Part shown: piece by piece, positions 35,635 to 46,689 of the stretch | Numbering within the stretch: position 1 is the first letter of the stretch | How the letters are laid out: every line of letters begins with the position of its first letter | Program-made: the position numbers and the translations under genes | The notes under the pieces: generated by a model | What the model was told of the DNA's origin: nothing | Database searches by the model: none | The model's input: the letters and a program-made list of their open reading frames with translations, nothing else | Assembly: GCA_032622095.1 (NCBI GenBank) | Contig: CP136067.1 | Coordinates: 193,094,052-193,158,051, forward strand | Length of the DNA: 64,000 nt | Direction of reading: 5' to 3' | From: Siphonodentalium dalli | Taxonomy: Eukaryota > Mollusca > Scaphopoda > Gadilida > Siphonodentaliidae

Positions 35635-36560
35635 CCATTTATTACCGTATTAAACACAGCGATAGCCGATATATCCATTTATTACCGTATTAAACACAGC
35701 GATAGCCGATATATCCATTTATTACCGTATTAAACACAGCGATAGCCGATATATCCATTTATTACCGTATTAAACACAGCGATAGCCGATATATCCATTT
35801 ATTACCGTATTAAACACAGCGATAGCCGATATATCCATTTATTACCGTATTAAACACAGCGATAGCCGATATATCCATTTATTACCGTATTAAACACAGC
35901 GATAGCCGATATATCCATTTATTACCGTATTAAACACAGCGATAGCCGATATATCCATTTATTACCGTATTAAACACAGCGATAGCCGATATATCCATTT
36001 ATTACCGTATTAAACACAGCGATAGCCGATATATCCATTTATTACCGTATTAAACACAGCGATAGCCGATATATCCATTTATTACCGTATTAAACACAGC
36101 GATAGCCGATATATCCATTTATTACCGTATTAAACACAGCGATAGCCGATATATCCATTTATTACCGTATTAAACACAGCGATAGCCGATATATCCATTT
36201 ATTACCGTATTAAACACAGCGATAGCCGATATATCCATTTATTACCGTATTAAACACAGCGATAGCCGATATATCCATTTATTACCGTATTAAACACAGC
36301 GATAGCCGATATATCCATTTATTACCGTATTAAACACAGCGATAGCCGATATATTTATTACCGTATTAAACACAGCGATAGCCGATATATCCATTTATTA
36401 CCGTATTAAACACAGCGATAGCCGATATATCCATTTATTACCGTATTAAACACAGCGATAGCCGATATATCCATTTATTACCGTATTAAACACAGCGATA
36501 GCCGATATATCCATTTATTACCGTATTAAACACAGCGATAGCCGATATATCCATTTATTT
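35635..36560 (+). repeat. 40-bp satellite, about 23 copies
   Basis: The unit is CCATTTATTACCGTATTAAA plus CACAGCGATAGCCGATATAT. All units are identical by eye except one junction near 36351-36356, where four bases (CCAT) are missing. There are no unique spacers. It directly replaces the end of the 35014 R array. Confidence 0.97.
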
Positions 36561-37126
36561 TGTCTGTCCACAGATAATGAATGGCCTGTATTCCTATTGG
36601 TGTCTATTTTTTATACATTTGAATAACTATTTAAAAAAAACATAGATTTGAAGCAACACTACGAATCACCGGGTCTAGCCTAGAGGGCGACTTGAGACAC
36701 ATCTTCTCCCTAAAATGTGCCACTTTTCCCTATTTTTGTCCCAGGGAGAAGTGACTATTCTCTCATATACCAGTATGCATATGGGGTTCTTACTCACTAT
36801 ATTGACTTTATTAATGGGCTCAAATGTTGCATAATTCTTATTGGATCATAGAAGGGTGTAAATTGAACTTCAGTCATTGTTACTTCTCCCTGATAACAGC
36901 TAGTGCACCAAACAGGGAGAAGTGACTTCTTTGAATTAGAGACCTTTAGGCTGGTTCCTAGCCCATCGGCAGGACCCGTATTATTCATATTTCATGCTAG
37001 CCAGTCAAGTTTGGAAAATATGATATGTTTGGCCAGGAAGGTTCCAATCTGATTTTGTCATTTTCTTCCACTACTGTGACTGGTTGAGATCACTGTTTCC
37101 AATATTATTTTCTATTTTACTTCCAG

Positions 37127-37269
37127 TCGGTGGGTGAGACTGCTGTTCGGCCGGGAGTTCCCGATGCAGGATCTGTTAGTTTTATGGGATGCCTTGTTTG
37201 CAGATGGAGTTGGCTTTGACATGGTCGACTACATATTTGTTGCAATGATGCTCAATATTCGTGAAACTT
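37127..37269 (+). CDS. TBC1D5: TBC1D5 exon 6: RWVRLLFGREFP and DYIFVAM
   Basis: Acceptor TTTTACTTCCAG is followed by a split Ile codon and RWVRLLFGREFPMQDLLVLW, then DALFADGVGFDMVDYIFVAM and MLNIRETT..., to a GTGAGT donor in phase 1. These are the most conserved blocks of the TBC1D5 TBC domain (RWxRLLFGREF and WDALFADG). They pack against the Rab in TBC structures. The preceding 11-kb intron carries a 5.6-kb inverted-repeat unit, three TTAA elements and a satellite, yet the exon is intact and its frame is open throughout. Confidence 0.95.
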
Positions 37270-38978
37270 GTGAGTGTTTTTACTGGTCAACTCATTAAAT
37301 ATTATTTTAATATTTTGTATCAAAGATATCAAAACAAAACTAATTATTTTTTGCTGCTAATCAGAAGATGGTTTCATCAGATCTACAATACTCCATGAAA
37401 TTCCTTCAGCAAACAGAATTACAATAAATCCTGCTCATAGCTGAAAAAATTAGGGTGTCACTTATTTTACTCAGTGTTAACAAATTCACATAATATGACA
37501 GCTATTGAATGGTGATATACAACGATCAAATGACCAAAAGCAGCAGATATTATATAACTTAGCAATTCGACTAAAAGGCTTTCAACAATAAAGACCTCAT
37601 TATTTAGGATTTATGATATAGTAAAATATCGTAAAAAAAAACATTCCAAAGAATGCCGAAGATCTTATGTTGCACATGATTGAAGTCACATGATCAGCGG
37701 TCGGTGCAGTCACATGATTTAACACCTGAAAATGACATAGCGATTAGGGGAATACCTATTACTATCAAGCTTCTACAATTTTCGACTTCTTATACATATT
37801 TGAATTTATACCAATTAAATTTGTCCCTGCCTTATGCTGTTTGCCAGTTTATCTATGTATATATGGCATGGGCATATATTATCGACCTCATTGTGTCAAT
37901 TATGCATAACAATAGCATTATAAAAGATATAAACGTTGGCCATGTAATTATATATAACACTTTTTGAAGGAGGGATAATAATCTGGTAAGTAATCACATA
38001 TACAAACACTCTTTATTCGCACCATATCGGGAATAGGCTTAACATGGAAAGCTCTTTATTGAGTCATGGTAAAGGAAAATGGGGACTCGACTTAGAATAG
38101 TTGTCACCGTGAATACTTACTAAATTATTCATCAATATACTCCCCACTTTAACTGCAGGTTTATGTTAAAGTAACCATGCCCGACTAGTAAAATTTAATG
38201 CTCTTTATTTGGTATTTGCATTAGTTTTTTGGCAATAGGTTTGATTCGATATACTCACGACTGGACACTCTGGCAAATTTATATTCTTTACGGGAGAAAT
38301 GAATGTAGAATTATAACTAATTGAGAGTCACTATACCTGACCACAGCCGAAAACACTGCATTTATTTGGTATTGTCACGAACGAAAAATTATTGTGAATA
38401 CTCGGGGCGTATATATTAGTAAATTGAAACAACATCGTGAACACGCACCCAAATAGAGTTCACACATCGGCTCGAGCTTTTATAAGCTTTAATTTTGTTG
38501 TGACAGTGTTATCTACCCCACTCAATCAGCCTTCTATATTTTTGTCAAAACAATAACTTTCCAAACAGCACTTATGAATAAATAACAAGTGAAGATAACT
38601 CATCGGCGATGACAATTCACCATGTATACACAATATTATTGCCATGCCCCGCAGTAATCCATTACACTCACTCGCTCATGTCGATTCCGCACTTTACATC
38701 ACCACTCAGATGACGTCATATAGATTAACTCTGACTCCGATTCCGTGTTCTTAATTAGTCTACTCATTTGACGTCATATGAGGATTTGCAACGGAGATAG
38801 CCGACAATCGGTGGGGGTATTTATTTATTTATCGGCTTATTTATTACGCTATTGTTATGGGACTGGGATCATTGTGATCACAATAGGGGTGGCTTTCCGA
38901 TATTGTTTTGTTATATTCATCAGGATAGCAATCTTTTAATCCACCTGATTTACTGTAATATCTATCTCTGTTTTACAG
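37270..38978 (+). other. intron 6, no recognised element
   Basis: AT-rich sequence with no open frame above about 95 codons and no clear inverted repeat. Short words of the nearby satellite (GATAGCCGA, TTTATTTATTTATC) recur around 38797-38840. Confidence 0.5.
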
Positions 38979-39085
38979 TACTATCCTGCGACTATGCTAG
39001 TTGCATAACGGTGCTCATGAAATACCCTCCGGTAGCAGATATACACTACATCATTGACTACGCCCTCTACCTGAGAGAACCTAGT
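38979..39085 (+). CDS. TBC1D5: TBC1D5 exon 7: end of TBC domain
   Basis: Acceptor CTCTGTTTTACAG is followed by TA completing a Leu codon, then LSCDYASCITVLMKYPPVAD and IHYIIDYALYLREPS to a GTAAGT donor at 39086 in phase 0. It matches the TBC1D5 end of the TBC domain (CLGLLMHYP, then LxLRDP). Immediately downstream are at least three decayed tandem copies of the exon's 3' end, each with an imperfect copy of the AGTGTAAGT donor (reported separately). The 5'-most copy is taken as the real one because it alone joins to a full open frame. Confidence 0.92.
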
Positions 39086-39460
39086 GTAAGTATTGAAATT
39101 TCCCCTCAGTGATGTTAGCATATGCTATCCTACTCAAGAGAACCTAGTGTAAATTCAGTGAAACACTCCCCTCTCTGATGGCTGACTTACCCTCCATCAT
39201 CGACTATGCCCTCTGCCTGAGGGAACCTAGTGTAAGTTTAATTAAATCTTCCCTCTGTGTTGATGGCTATACGATATCCTACTCAAGAGAACATAGTGTA
39301 AGTTTATTGATATCTCCCCTCTCTAATGGATGATATACACTACAACATCAACTACACTCTTTATTTAAGAAGACCTAGTACAAATTCAGTGAAATACCAT
39401 CTCGGGTGGTCGATTTATCCTACTTCATCGACTACACCTCTACTTGAGAGAACCTAGTCT
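39086..39460 (+). repeat. decayed tandem copies of exon 7 3' end and donor
   Basis: CTGAGAGAACCTAGTGTAAG at the real junction is echoed by CAAGAGAACCTAGTGTAAA (39135), CTGAGGGAACCTAGTGTAAG (39217), CAAGAGAACATAGTGTAAG (39284), AAGAAGACCTAGTACAAA (39366) and TGAGAGAACCTAGTCTAAA (39444). Between them are diverged CATCATCGACTAYGCCCTCT segments of the same exon. Downstream to 40245 I see nothing else. Confidence 0.82.
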
Positions 39461-40245
39461 AAATGATACTATTGGACACAGAAGCAATCAAACACATTCT
39501 GGAAACCTCGTCAGTCTCCGTACTGTACACTGAGTCGGCCATAATGCATGGACATGATTGGTATTTTTACAAGGACAATTTGTAGTATTCCATCGATTCA
39601 TGAATACAAAAACACATTTAACATTTAACGTAGAATTGAAAGTGTTTTGCAACACTGATATAGAATGGACTCTAGAATGTTTACATGAAATTAGCACAAG
39701 GTCTAAATTGAATTTTTGAGACACATCAAATATCGCAATAGTGTTTTATGAGGTGAGAACAATGGTACAAGATGCAGTTTTCGAGACAGACTTGTATGAA
39801 AACAGATGTCGTGAATATGTAAAAGCACTTCTTCAAACATCTTATTTATTACCACTTATTGCCACATGTTATTGCTATTTAATATCAATCGCTCTCAATG
39901 CCACATAAAATTGGTTGATTGCTTCATATTTCTGGATGTTTGGTTATCAAAGAATTGTTCTGCCAAGTCGTCAAATAACAATAAACTTGGATGGACTATT
40001 TTGCTTTGAAGTTTGGCTGTAGATAGGAGACATTCCTGTAATTTCTGGAAAGCGTAACCCATGAAAATGAGTCCTATTTATAATAGAGGCACTTGCCATA
40101 AGGTCAAAGGTCGAGGAGTTAGAATGAATCAGACATCTCTCAGCAGTATGTCCTCCCATCTGTGTGTGATATTTTCTTCAATTATCACTAACTTGATCAT
40201 AACTGTTATTGTATGGAGACTGATATTGACTATTTTTTCTTCCAG

Positions 40246-40309
40246 CAATACACCCGACCTGTCTGTACATACCATCACATACCCATGGCAAAGAAACGGG
40301 AGAACAGAG
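40246..40309 (+). CDS. TBC1D5: TBC1D5 exon 8: short post-TBC basic segment
   Basis: A 64-nt exon after a TTTTTTCTTCCAG acceptor. In phase 0 it reads QYTRPVCTYHHIPMAKKREN, then R and one base, to a GTATAT donor. The RPVxxY pattern matches TBC1D5 NPRPVTYQF just after LFLRDP. A different frame is open longer across this stretch, but only this frame joins exon 7 (phase 0) to exon 9 (phase 1) and carries the RPV motif. The donor is not a consensus one. A stop follows at once in the intron, so the exon cannot extend. Confidence 0.78.
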
Positions 40310-40423
40310 GTATATAATAATAGAGTTATCTGTCTTATGTTGCTTACATATATCACATGATTCTAGATATTATAATCTAATATACTAACTTGTACTATCA
40401 CGGTGTACACCCATTAGTAAGCT

Positions 40424-40483
40424 GGGGGGGGGGGGGCGTGAATATTTTGATACATAAACTTGGGACTGGGCTTACCTTCGTGG

Positions 40484-40514
<31 letters not shown>
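40424..40514. repeat. G13 and C30 homopolymer pair
   Basis: Thirteen G at 40424-40436 and thirty C at 40485-40514, complementary in sense, with CTTGGGACTGGGCTTACCTT between. Length may be unreliable in assembly. Confidence 0.85.
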
Positions 40515-40516
<2 letters not shown>

Positions 40517-40930
40517 ACATGCAAAATCTCAGTTTGCATTCATAGTGCTGAACTAATATCATATTGTATATGAATCATGATGTATATTATTTTATATAAT
40601 TTGTTTTGTGTTTTATTATGTACAAGACATACAGGTCATCTTATATCTTGTAATACAGCATTTTGTGAAACACAATGGGGCAGTTATTATTAATGAGTTT
40701 GCAATGGAAATTAGCTGGAGTAATGCTATTTTTGTGAATGATTTTTTGTCATCTTCATTCAGAGTTAACCTGACACCAATGTATACTCGACCTCTAATTG
40801 CTCAAAAATTGGGGTGGGCTTATATTCAAGGAACACCCCATGATATTTTTGGGACAAAAAATAGACTGGGCTTATCCTCAGGGATGTGCTTACTCACTGG
40901 TGTATACAGTATAGAAATGGATGCTGATTT

Positions 40931-41013
40931 GGTTGCATTCTACAGAGTATGGATGCAAGTTGTTGTGACAAAAATGTCAATGCAACTTGCATCCGTTATA
41001 TGGAATGCAACAA
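40931..41013. repeat. short palindrome, GTTGCATTC arms
   Basis: GTTGCATTCTACAGAGTATG then GATGCAAGTTG pairs with CAACTTGCATC then CGTTATATGGAATGCAAC. A small MITE; it explains part of a 138-codon open frame in this area. Confidence 0.75.
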
Positions 41014-41167
41014 AATTAAAATAAAAATTATCTTTTTCTCACTAACCTCCTGACCTAACAAAGGCTAACAACTATTCTGTAACTAACATGGTGGAACTCA
41101 AATAGTGATGACCCATTATCGGAATAACTATTTCCAAGGGCAATTATCAACCAATCAGTTGACAAAC

Positions 41168-41428
41168 CCATTCTATATTAAATAATCATTGATGAGTAAT
41201 TCCCTTAGGAAATGTTCAGATAAAAGTTCAACAATCAGGTTGTTTATTGAACTTATTATTTGAACATTTCCCATCAATGAAAATTAATTCTTCTGCACTT
41301 GTATTATCTTTTCACCTGTCTGTCGTCTGCTTAAATTTTTTTGAAAATCCCTCAAAATAAATAATAGACCATTCCAAATATGATTTTATAATTGAATGGG
41401 AGAATCCATTTAGTAAAGAAAGGGTTAA
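41168..41428 (-). mobile_element. family C TTAA MITE, inverted
   Basis: Right end CCATTTAGTAAAGAAAGGGTTAA is read in inverted order; the left end CATTCTATATTAAATAATC is decayed. The central palindrome TGTTCAGATAAAAGTTCAAC / TTGAACTTATTATTTGAACA is present. Confidence 0.8.
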
Positions 41429-41538
41429 AGGATTCAAGTTTGAAAAGAAATACATGTATGTTTGAATATTCTAATCTTAAATGAATCCTAATAATTTATT
41501 TTGAAATGGAGTCAAAAATATAACAGAGAATGTGCCAA

Positions 41539-41978
41539 TCAAGCCTGACTATAGCATGTCCGTTATTTGCAGAATGAGGTCCCCAGAGGGTGAATTTAGT
41601 GATGAGATTGGGCTAGCATCACTAAATTCACCCTCTGGAGACCTCATTCTGCTTAGGCCTCATCTTCTCTGGAAAGCTTCTTTATTATCAAATTTCTATA
41701 GAAACTTCTTCACATAGATTCTATTTCTTTTTTAGTTTAGTTTCTCTATATCCCCAATTTGGCATAATCGAGGTTCCCAATGGGTGTACATCACAATATT
41801 CACCATTTGGGAACTTCAATCTGAATCTATGTCTCCCATAGCAGAATGAGGCCATGCAGAATGAGGTCCCCAAGAGGGTGAATTTGGTGATGCTAGCCCA
41901 CTATGCGGGATAGCATCACAAAAGTCACCCTCTGGGGACCTCATTCTGCAAATGACAGGCACACTAAACTCAGGCTTG
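41539..41978. mobile_element. family E element, two hairpins plus spacer
   Basis: CAAGCCTGACTATAGCATGTCCG-type left border (diverged), GAATGAGGTCCCCAGAGGGT hairpins at each end, and a spacer with GAGGTTCCCAATGGGTG. Right border CAGGCTTG. Confidence 0.8.
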
Positions 41979-42109
41979 CTGCCAATGCATAGTTTCAGTC
42001 CCTTCGCAAATGATTTTGATAATTGGTCGATTTGCATGAAGACAATTGTTAATCAGTCGTAAAAGCTTTATCTTATCATCTCATCATTAGACTCAAAAAC
42101 TGGCCATCT

Positions 42110-42790
42110 CCTTAAACTGCTGTCTGTCCATTAAAAAATACTAACAATTAACCTTTTACTAATATGTGAGAAATTTTATCCATAACTCGAAATCTGGAAA
42201 GCTCGAGTCGACCTAAGTTAACATTCAGACGACCACGATACAATCGTAAGTGGAGGAATCAGGCCCGACGAGATCGTGGATAGTTTGTTCACACGATTGC
42301 GATGTTGTCGTACATGATGATATCGTAGGTTGTTGTAAAGCATGTGATTGATTACCCTACGATCATTTCCAGCTACAATTTTTACGTACACACGACTGCG
42401 ATTACATCGCAAGTGGAGGTAGCCAAGGATACACCACGATTTCGCATCTAAAATCAAACAGTGCTTGATATTTTTTTTAACTTGCGACTTGTCGTGAGCA
42501 TGCTCAATCCAACTACCAATTACTTCGTATGACGGAAATGTTTCCACTTACGATTGAATCGTGGTCGTCTGAACGTTTACTAACATGCTATCTGTCCCTC
42601 CACAGAGTCTAACAATCGATCCGTTACTAACATGTAGGGAATATCATCCATGACTCGAAAACTGGCAAGCTCCAGTTGACCTAACACGCTATCTGTCCAT
42701 CCACAGAGACTAACAATCGATCTGTTACTAACATGTGGGGAATATCATCCATGACTCGAAAACTGGCAAGCTCCAGTCGACCTAACACCT
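42110..42790 (+). repeat. ~108-bp tandem repeat carrying a MITE
   Basis: Units with CTATCTGTCCATCCACAGAG, TAACAATCGATCYGTTACTA, ATCATCCATGACTCGAAAAC and AAGCTCCAGTYGACCTAACA recur three times; the first copy is more diverged and is separated by the insertion at 42220-42575. Confidence 0.78.
42220..42575. mobile_element. 356-bp MITE, AACRTTCAGACGACCACGAT ends
   Basis: Left AACATTCAGACGACCACGAT then CAATCGTAAGTGGA; right TCCACTTACGATTG then ATCGTGGTCGTCTGAACGTT. Interior ACGATTGCGATGTTGTCGTA-like segments form further inverted pairs. The target duplication is not clear. Superfamily not assigned. Confidence 0.8.
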
Positions 42791-42895
42791 TGTCTGTATT
42801 CTCTGGTGGGAGTAGACGACTTGGAAAATCGTCAAGCGAACCAATGAATTTACAGACAGATATTTCTCCTGTTTCTCCAGGTAATGTTAATTAAC

Positions 42896-43522
42896 TTAAC
42901 CCTTTCATGACAGGAGATGTGCTGGTGCAGCATTAAAGATCCTATGCCAGTGCTTTCTCTTATATATGTGAGTCTCCCATAGGAGCCTCACATATATTAG
43001 AGAATGCACTGACTTACAAGGTCAAGGCAAATATTGTTTGGCCAATGCATTCTCTTATATATGGGAGGCTTCCTATGGGAGACTCTGATATATAAGAGAA
43101 TACATTGGCACAGGGTTTAACCCTTTTACCCAACAAACCGGCCAAAACCGGCCAAATAAAGCTTCAACAGCCTAAATTATCTTGGGTCTGTCTCAATAGA
43201 ACCATACACATATGGATATCATTGGAACCGGCTCCTCGACCACATTGTGATAGTTACAGTTATACCCTGTGCCAATGCATTCTCTTATATATGCGAGTCG
43301 ACCATAGGTCGCCTCGCATATATAAGAGAATGCATTGGCCTAAAAAAATTCTTTTTTTAACAATTTTATAATTTTTAATGTGTTAAGCCAATGCATTCTC
43401 TTATATATGCGAGGCGACCTATGGTCGACTCGCATATATAAGAGAATGCATTGGCACAGGGCCCTTCTGTTGGCACAGGGTTTTTACAAAATTTCAGGAA
43501 CATCCAGTCATGGAAGGGTTAA
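42896..43522 (+). mobile_element. family B TTAA MITE interrupted by a partial A
   Basis: TTAACCCTTTCATGACAGGA at the left and CCAGTCATGGAAGGGTTAA at the right. After its second palindrome (GGCACAGGGT) an inverted A element enters at TTAA (43117). Confidence 0.8.
43117..43471 (-). mobile_element. family A MITE, partial, nested in B
   Basis: TTAACCCTTTTACCCAACAA begins it. It holds both palindromes and breaks off at CCCTTCTGTTGG, where B sequence (CACAGGGTTTTTACAAAATT) resumes. The right TTAA is missing, so deletion or recombination at the matching GGCACAGGG is likely. Confidence 0.75.
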
Positions 43523-43619
43523 TGATGTTATATATTTTCCACTATATGAGTTCTGTTTCTGGGTTCATACACTATTCTGGAAAAGTCATGGAAATGCGAT
43601 TCCATACCTGGTAAGACTC

Positions 43620-43735
43620 ACTGTGGATTAACGCACTGTGGATTAACGGGGCACAACTCACTGTGGATTAACTCACTGTGGATTAATTGGGCACAACTCA
43701 CAGTGGATTAACCGGGCAGAAGTCACCGTGAATTA
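43620..43735 (+). repeat. short tandem ACTCACTGTGGATTAAC
   Basis: Six imperfect copies of CTCACTGTGGATTAAC, with GGGCACAA spacers between most of them. Confidence 0.8.
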
Positions 43736-43743
43736 ACAGGGCT

Positions 43744-44954
43744 AGTTTGAGCTATTGCCGTGGGTTGGTCATCCGTGCATGCATCTGTCAACAATTTCCT
43801 TTGACACACACTATCTGCCTTATCTTATCTTATCTTATATATTGTAAATACCTCCTATATCAGGAGAACCGCCGATGGCCCGACGTTGGCATACACACTC
43901 ACACGGCTGTATAGACTTTGTGTTAGTATTGTTATTCTATATGGAGGGGTATTTTTAGTAGGACTTGTTAGTACTTTTACATATATACATACCTGGAGGA
44001 GTATTTTTACCACGCTTGCGAACCAGACTGGGACTCAACTCGACAGGCCTGAAATTTTTTTTATGTCTATACTTATACATACCCTGTTAGGCAGGTAACT
44101 CTATCTACATATCTACAGCGTACTGGAAGCTTACGCCCCGAAGGGAGGAATTTAGACAGGAATTTTGCCATTCACCTGTGGATCGTTGCCCGCAGTAGGG
44201 TTCTTTAACGTGCACACATGGTTGTACACGGGACAGCCATTAACGTCCCCACCCGATGGTACGACGTGATCAAACCAGTGTCATCCCTGTACATAACACC
44301 GGGCGGGAGAGGATTGCCGCTTAACGACACCTCAGCGAGGCATACACGGTACTTTATATAGGCACGATCAGAGCTCCCGACTTTTTGAATTGTCGAGGAT
44401 CGAGGTGAATCGATCCGGGGTCCAAGCGAAACCTCTGGCCAGTAGTCGAACACGCTAACCACTCGGCCATCACACTCCCCACTCCCACACTCATCACACT
44501 GCCACATCCCTCACCTGATCTTCATCAAGCTTCATATGGATCATCGGGTGACCTCTAGATGAGAGCTTAGCATTTTATCCGAATTTCATTGAAAAACACG
44601 TGGCCAGTGGCCATCTTGGATTTTACTCTTTGCATCACTAAATGTTTTGCACTGGTAACAGGCCACATCAGGTCACGCTGATGATCCATATGAAGTTTGG
44701 TGATGATCGGGAGAGGGATGTGCCCTGTAGGGTGTGCTAAACGATTTGGTCATACAAAGAGTAAAATCCAGCCGGCAGCCATGTTTTTCATTGAAAATTG
44801 GAAAAAAATGGTAACCTCCCATCTAGAGGTCACCCAGATGATCCATATGAACAGGTGAGGGATGTGGCCTGTAGGGTCTGCCAAAGGAAATTGTTAATGG
44901 ACACACGCATGCACAGACGATTGATAACCAACCCATGGCAATAGCTCAAACATT
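43744..44954. mobile_element. foldback-type unit enclosing a SINE
   Basis: AGTTTGAGCTATTGCCGTGG ... ACAATTTCCTTTG at 43744-43804 pairs with CAAAGGAAATTGTTAATGGA ... CCATGGCAATAGCTCAAACA at 44884-44954. The right interior has inverted GGCCATCTTGGATTTTACTC / GTAAAATCCAGCCGGCAGCC segments also seen at 19850-20400 and 52978-53150. Confidence 0.7.
43820..44475 (-). mobile_element. tRNA-derived SINE, - strand, (TAAGA)n tail
   Basis: On the - strand the head GTGATGGCCGAGTGGTTAGC has a Ser/Leu-tRNA-like A-box, and GGATCGATTCACC resembles a B-box. The body carries GTGTGCACGTTAAAGAACCC, common to several invertebrate SINEs, and a TAAGATAAGATAAGATA tail lies at its 3' end (43822-43843). It is long for a SINE and may be composite. 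Confidence 0.68.
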
Positions 44955-45154
44955 GTCAAGTTGAGCTAATAATGTCATTTATTATGCCCTCACTGATGGA
45001 TTGGATTATAGAAAAAATTGCAGCAAATATTTATCATTATCCCCCACAGTGGGATATGGAAATTTCATGAACGACCTAATCAGCTGCATATACCAAAGCA
45101 TGGCAATATTCAACATTCGACTGCTATTTAATCTGTTATGCTATGTATCTTCAG

Positions 45155-45384
45155 TTAACGCTGTCCCAAGCAATAAGCGAGGATCGACGGTAAGCTTATC
45201 TCAGGTGGAAGACACAATGCTTCATTCAAGCGACTATAAAAAGGCGATGAATTCGTCAGTGATAACCCGATCAGCGCTGTCTAGTCCGGCTGGATATAGT
45301 CCTCAGGAGACTCCTTCACGCTCGAGTCCTGGTTTCGCTACCATTCCACGACAGAGAAATAAAGTGAAAAAAAATAATAAAACA
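45155..45384 (+). CDS. TBC1D5: TBC1D5 exon 9: Ser-rich linker
   Basis: Acceptor CTATGTATCTTCAG leads to TT completing a Val codon, then NAVPSNKRGSTVSLSQVEDT and a Ser/Pro-rich stretch with ALSSPAGYSPQETPSRSSPG, ending in basic KVKKNNKT at a GTGAGT donor in phase 0. This matches the position and character, not the residues, of the disordered linker between the TBC domain and the C-terminal helical block of TBC1D5. Several Ser-Pro sites could be phosphorylated (inference). An internal GTAAGC at 45190 would make an in-frame short form ending at 45189 and lacking 65 residues. Placement is supported by phases and by the open frame; sequence similarity is weak. Confidence 0.8.
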
Positions 45385-45435
45385 GTGAGTTGATGGTAAA
45401 ACCCCCAGGATGACTCACATAGGTAGAAGCAAGTG

Positions 45436-45560
45436 TTAACCCTTTCAGTGCCAAGAGCTTTTTCCATCAATGTATCACATTATTATATTCAATAAATTTG
45501 AAAAATGATCAAGGAAATATGGGTTGATACAAAAATCGGACTTGGCACTGAAAGGGTTAA
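45436..45560. mobile_element. family D TTAA MITE, 125 bp, complete
   Basis: TTAACCCTTTCAGTGCCAAG at the left and CTTGGCACTGAAAGGGTTAA at the right are exact complements over 20 bases. The core has GGGTTGATACAAAAATCG. It is the shortest complete TTAA element here. Confidence 0.9.
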
Positions 45561-45638
45561 GTGCTGTCTGCTTCTTATGGGAGAACTCCTAAGTATAAAA
45601 AATATCTAGTAGACAAGTGTTGTTGCAGGTAGCATATA

Positions 45639-45771
45639 CAGTAATGCCCTAAAGTAATTGACTCCTTAACCAGAGCAGAATTATGGGTAACTTTTCAGGA
45701 TTTAGTCGGAAATATGGCTTGTTGCCATTCATCGGAAAGCTCTCGGGAGTCGATTACTTAGGGCATTACTG
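45639..45771. mobile_element. family F TA-flanked MITE
   Basis: TA then CAGTAATGCCCTAAAGTAAT ... CGATTACTTAGGGCATTACTG then TA. The middle carries TCCGATGAATGGC-type sequence found also at 31-139. Confidence 0.87.
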
Positions 45772-46038
45772 TATATCACGAATATCGACCCCTACTGATC
45801 CCAATGCAAACTAGACCTTATTCTCCCCAAATTTTAGACTAAAATTTTCAAATCACATCTTCCATTTTCATATACGGTAGTGTCAAATGTTGGTGGTTGA
45901 TTAATGAGTCTTCACCCTAATTAACTAGTGAGAGTACGCCCATCAAGCTCTTCCAAACAAGAAACAAACACCCCATAATGTTTAACAACAACACAACAAA
46001 AAACCACACTACCTTGAAAACAGGCAACTGTTCCTATT

Positions 46039-46490
46039 ATACCTTTACCCAACAGAACGGCCCTGTGCCAATGCATTCTCTTATATATGCGAGTCGACCA
46101 TAGGTCGCCTCGCATATATAAGAGAATGCATTGGCCTAACAATTTTTTACAATTTTAATAATTTGTTCTTGTATTCTTTAACAATTTTATAATTTCACCC
46201 CTACAGAGCCCCAGACAAACATGAGCAGACGACACTCTTCTATATGCTTCTATATATGTGTGGGGCTCCCTGCAGGGTAATGGATGTTTTTTTATTTTAT
46301 GTCCTAAAAATTGTCAGAAACATTTATTTAAAAAAAATGATAAAAAATTGTTAGGCCAATGCATTCTCTTATATATGCGAGGCGACCTATGGTCGACTCG
46401 CATATATAAGAGAATGCATTGGCACAGGGATTTTAGTCTGTTGGAGCTTTATTTGGGCGTTTTTGGCCGGTTTGTTGGGTAAAGGGTTAA
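46039..46490 (+). mobile_element. family A variant with inner GGGGCTCCC hairpin
   Basis: The left end ACCTTTACCCAACAGAACGG has lost its TTAA; the right end TGTTGGGTAAAGGGTTAA is intact. The middle carries CAGAGCCCCAGACAAACATG and GGGGCTCCCTGCAGGG, otherwise seen only at 6419-6807. Confidence 0.82.
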
Positions 46491-46689
46491 ACCAGACACT
46501 ATCCATTCTCTCACTTTATAGGGAGATACACTTTACTATTATCTCATGTTATACCATGCCCAGATACACTTAAATCAGAATAAGACAAAGCCTGTCAAGC
46601 GAATCGCCCAAGGTACAGCTTAATCGCAAAACCTCCCCTTTGACCACATGTTTCTGGGCCACTTATTACTGCAGATCTCAAGAAATAAC

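Noticed and set aside
35635-36560. CRISPR-like array of 40-bp repeats
   Set aside because: Repeats are directly adjacent with no unique spacers, and the genome is eukaryotic; it is a satellite.
40608-41024. 138-codon + strand frame as a gene
   Set aside because: Part of it is a palindrome (40931-41013) and part resembles dispersed repeat words; it does not fit the splice phases of TBC1D5 and shows no domain.
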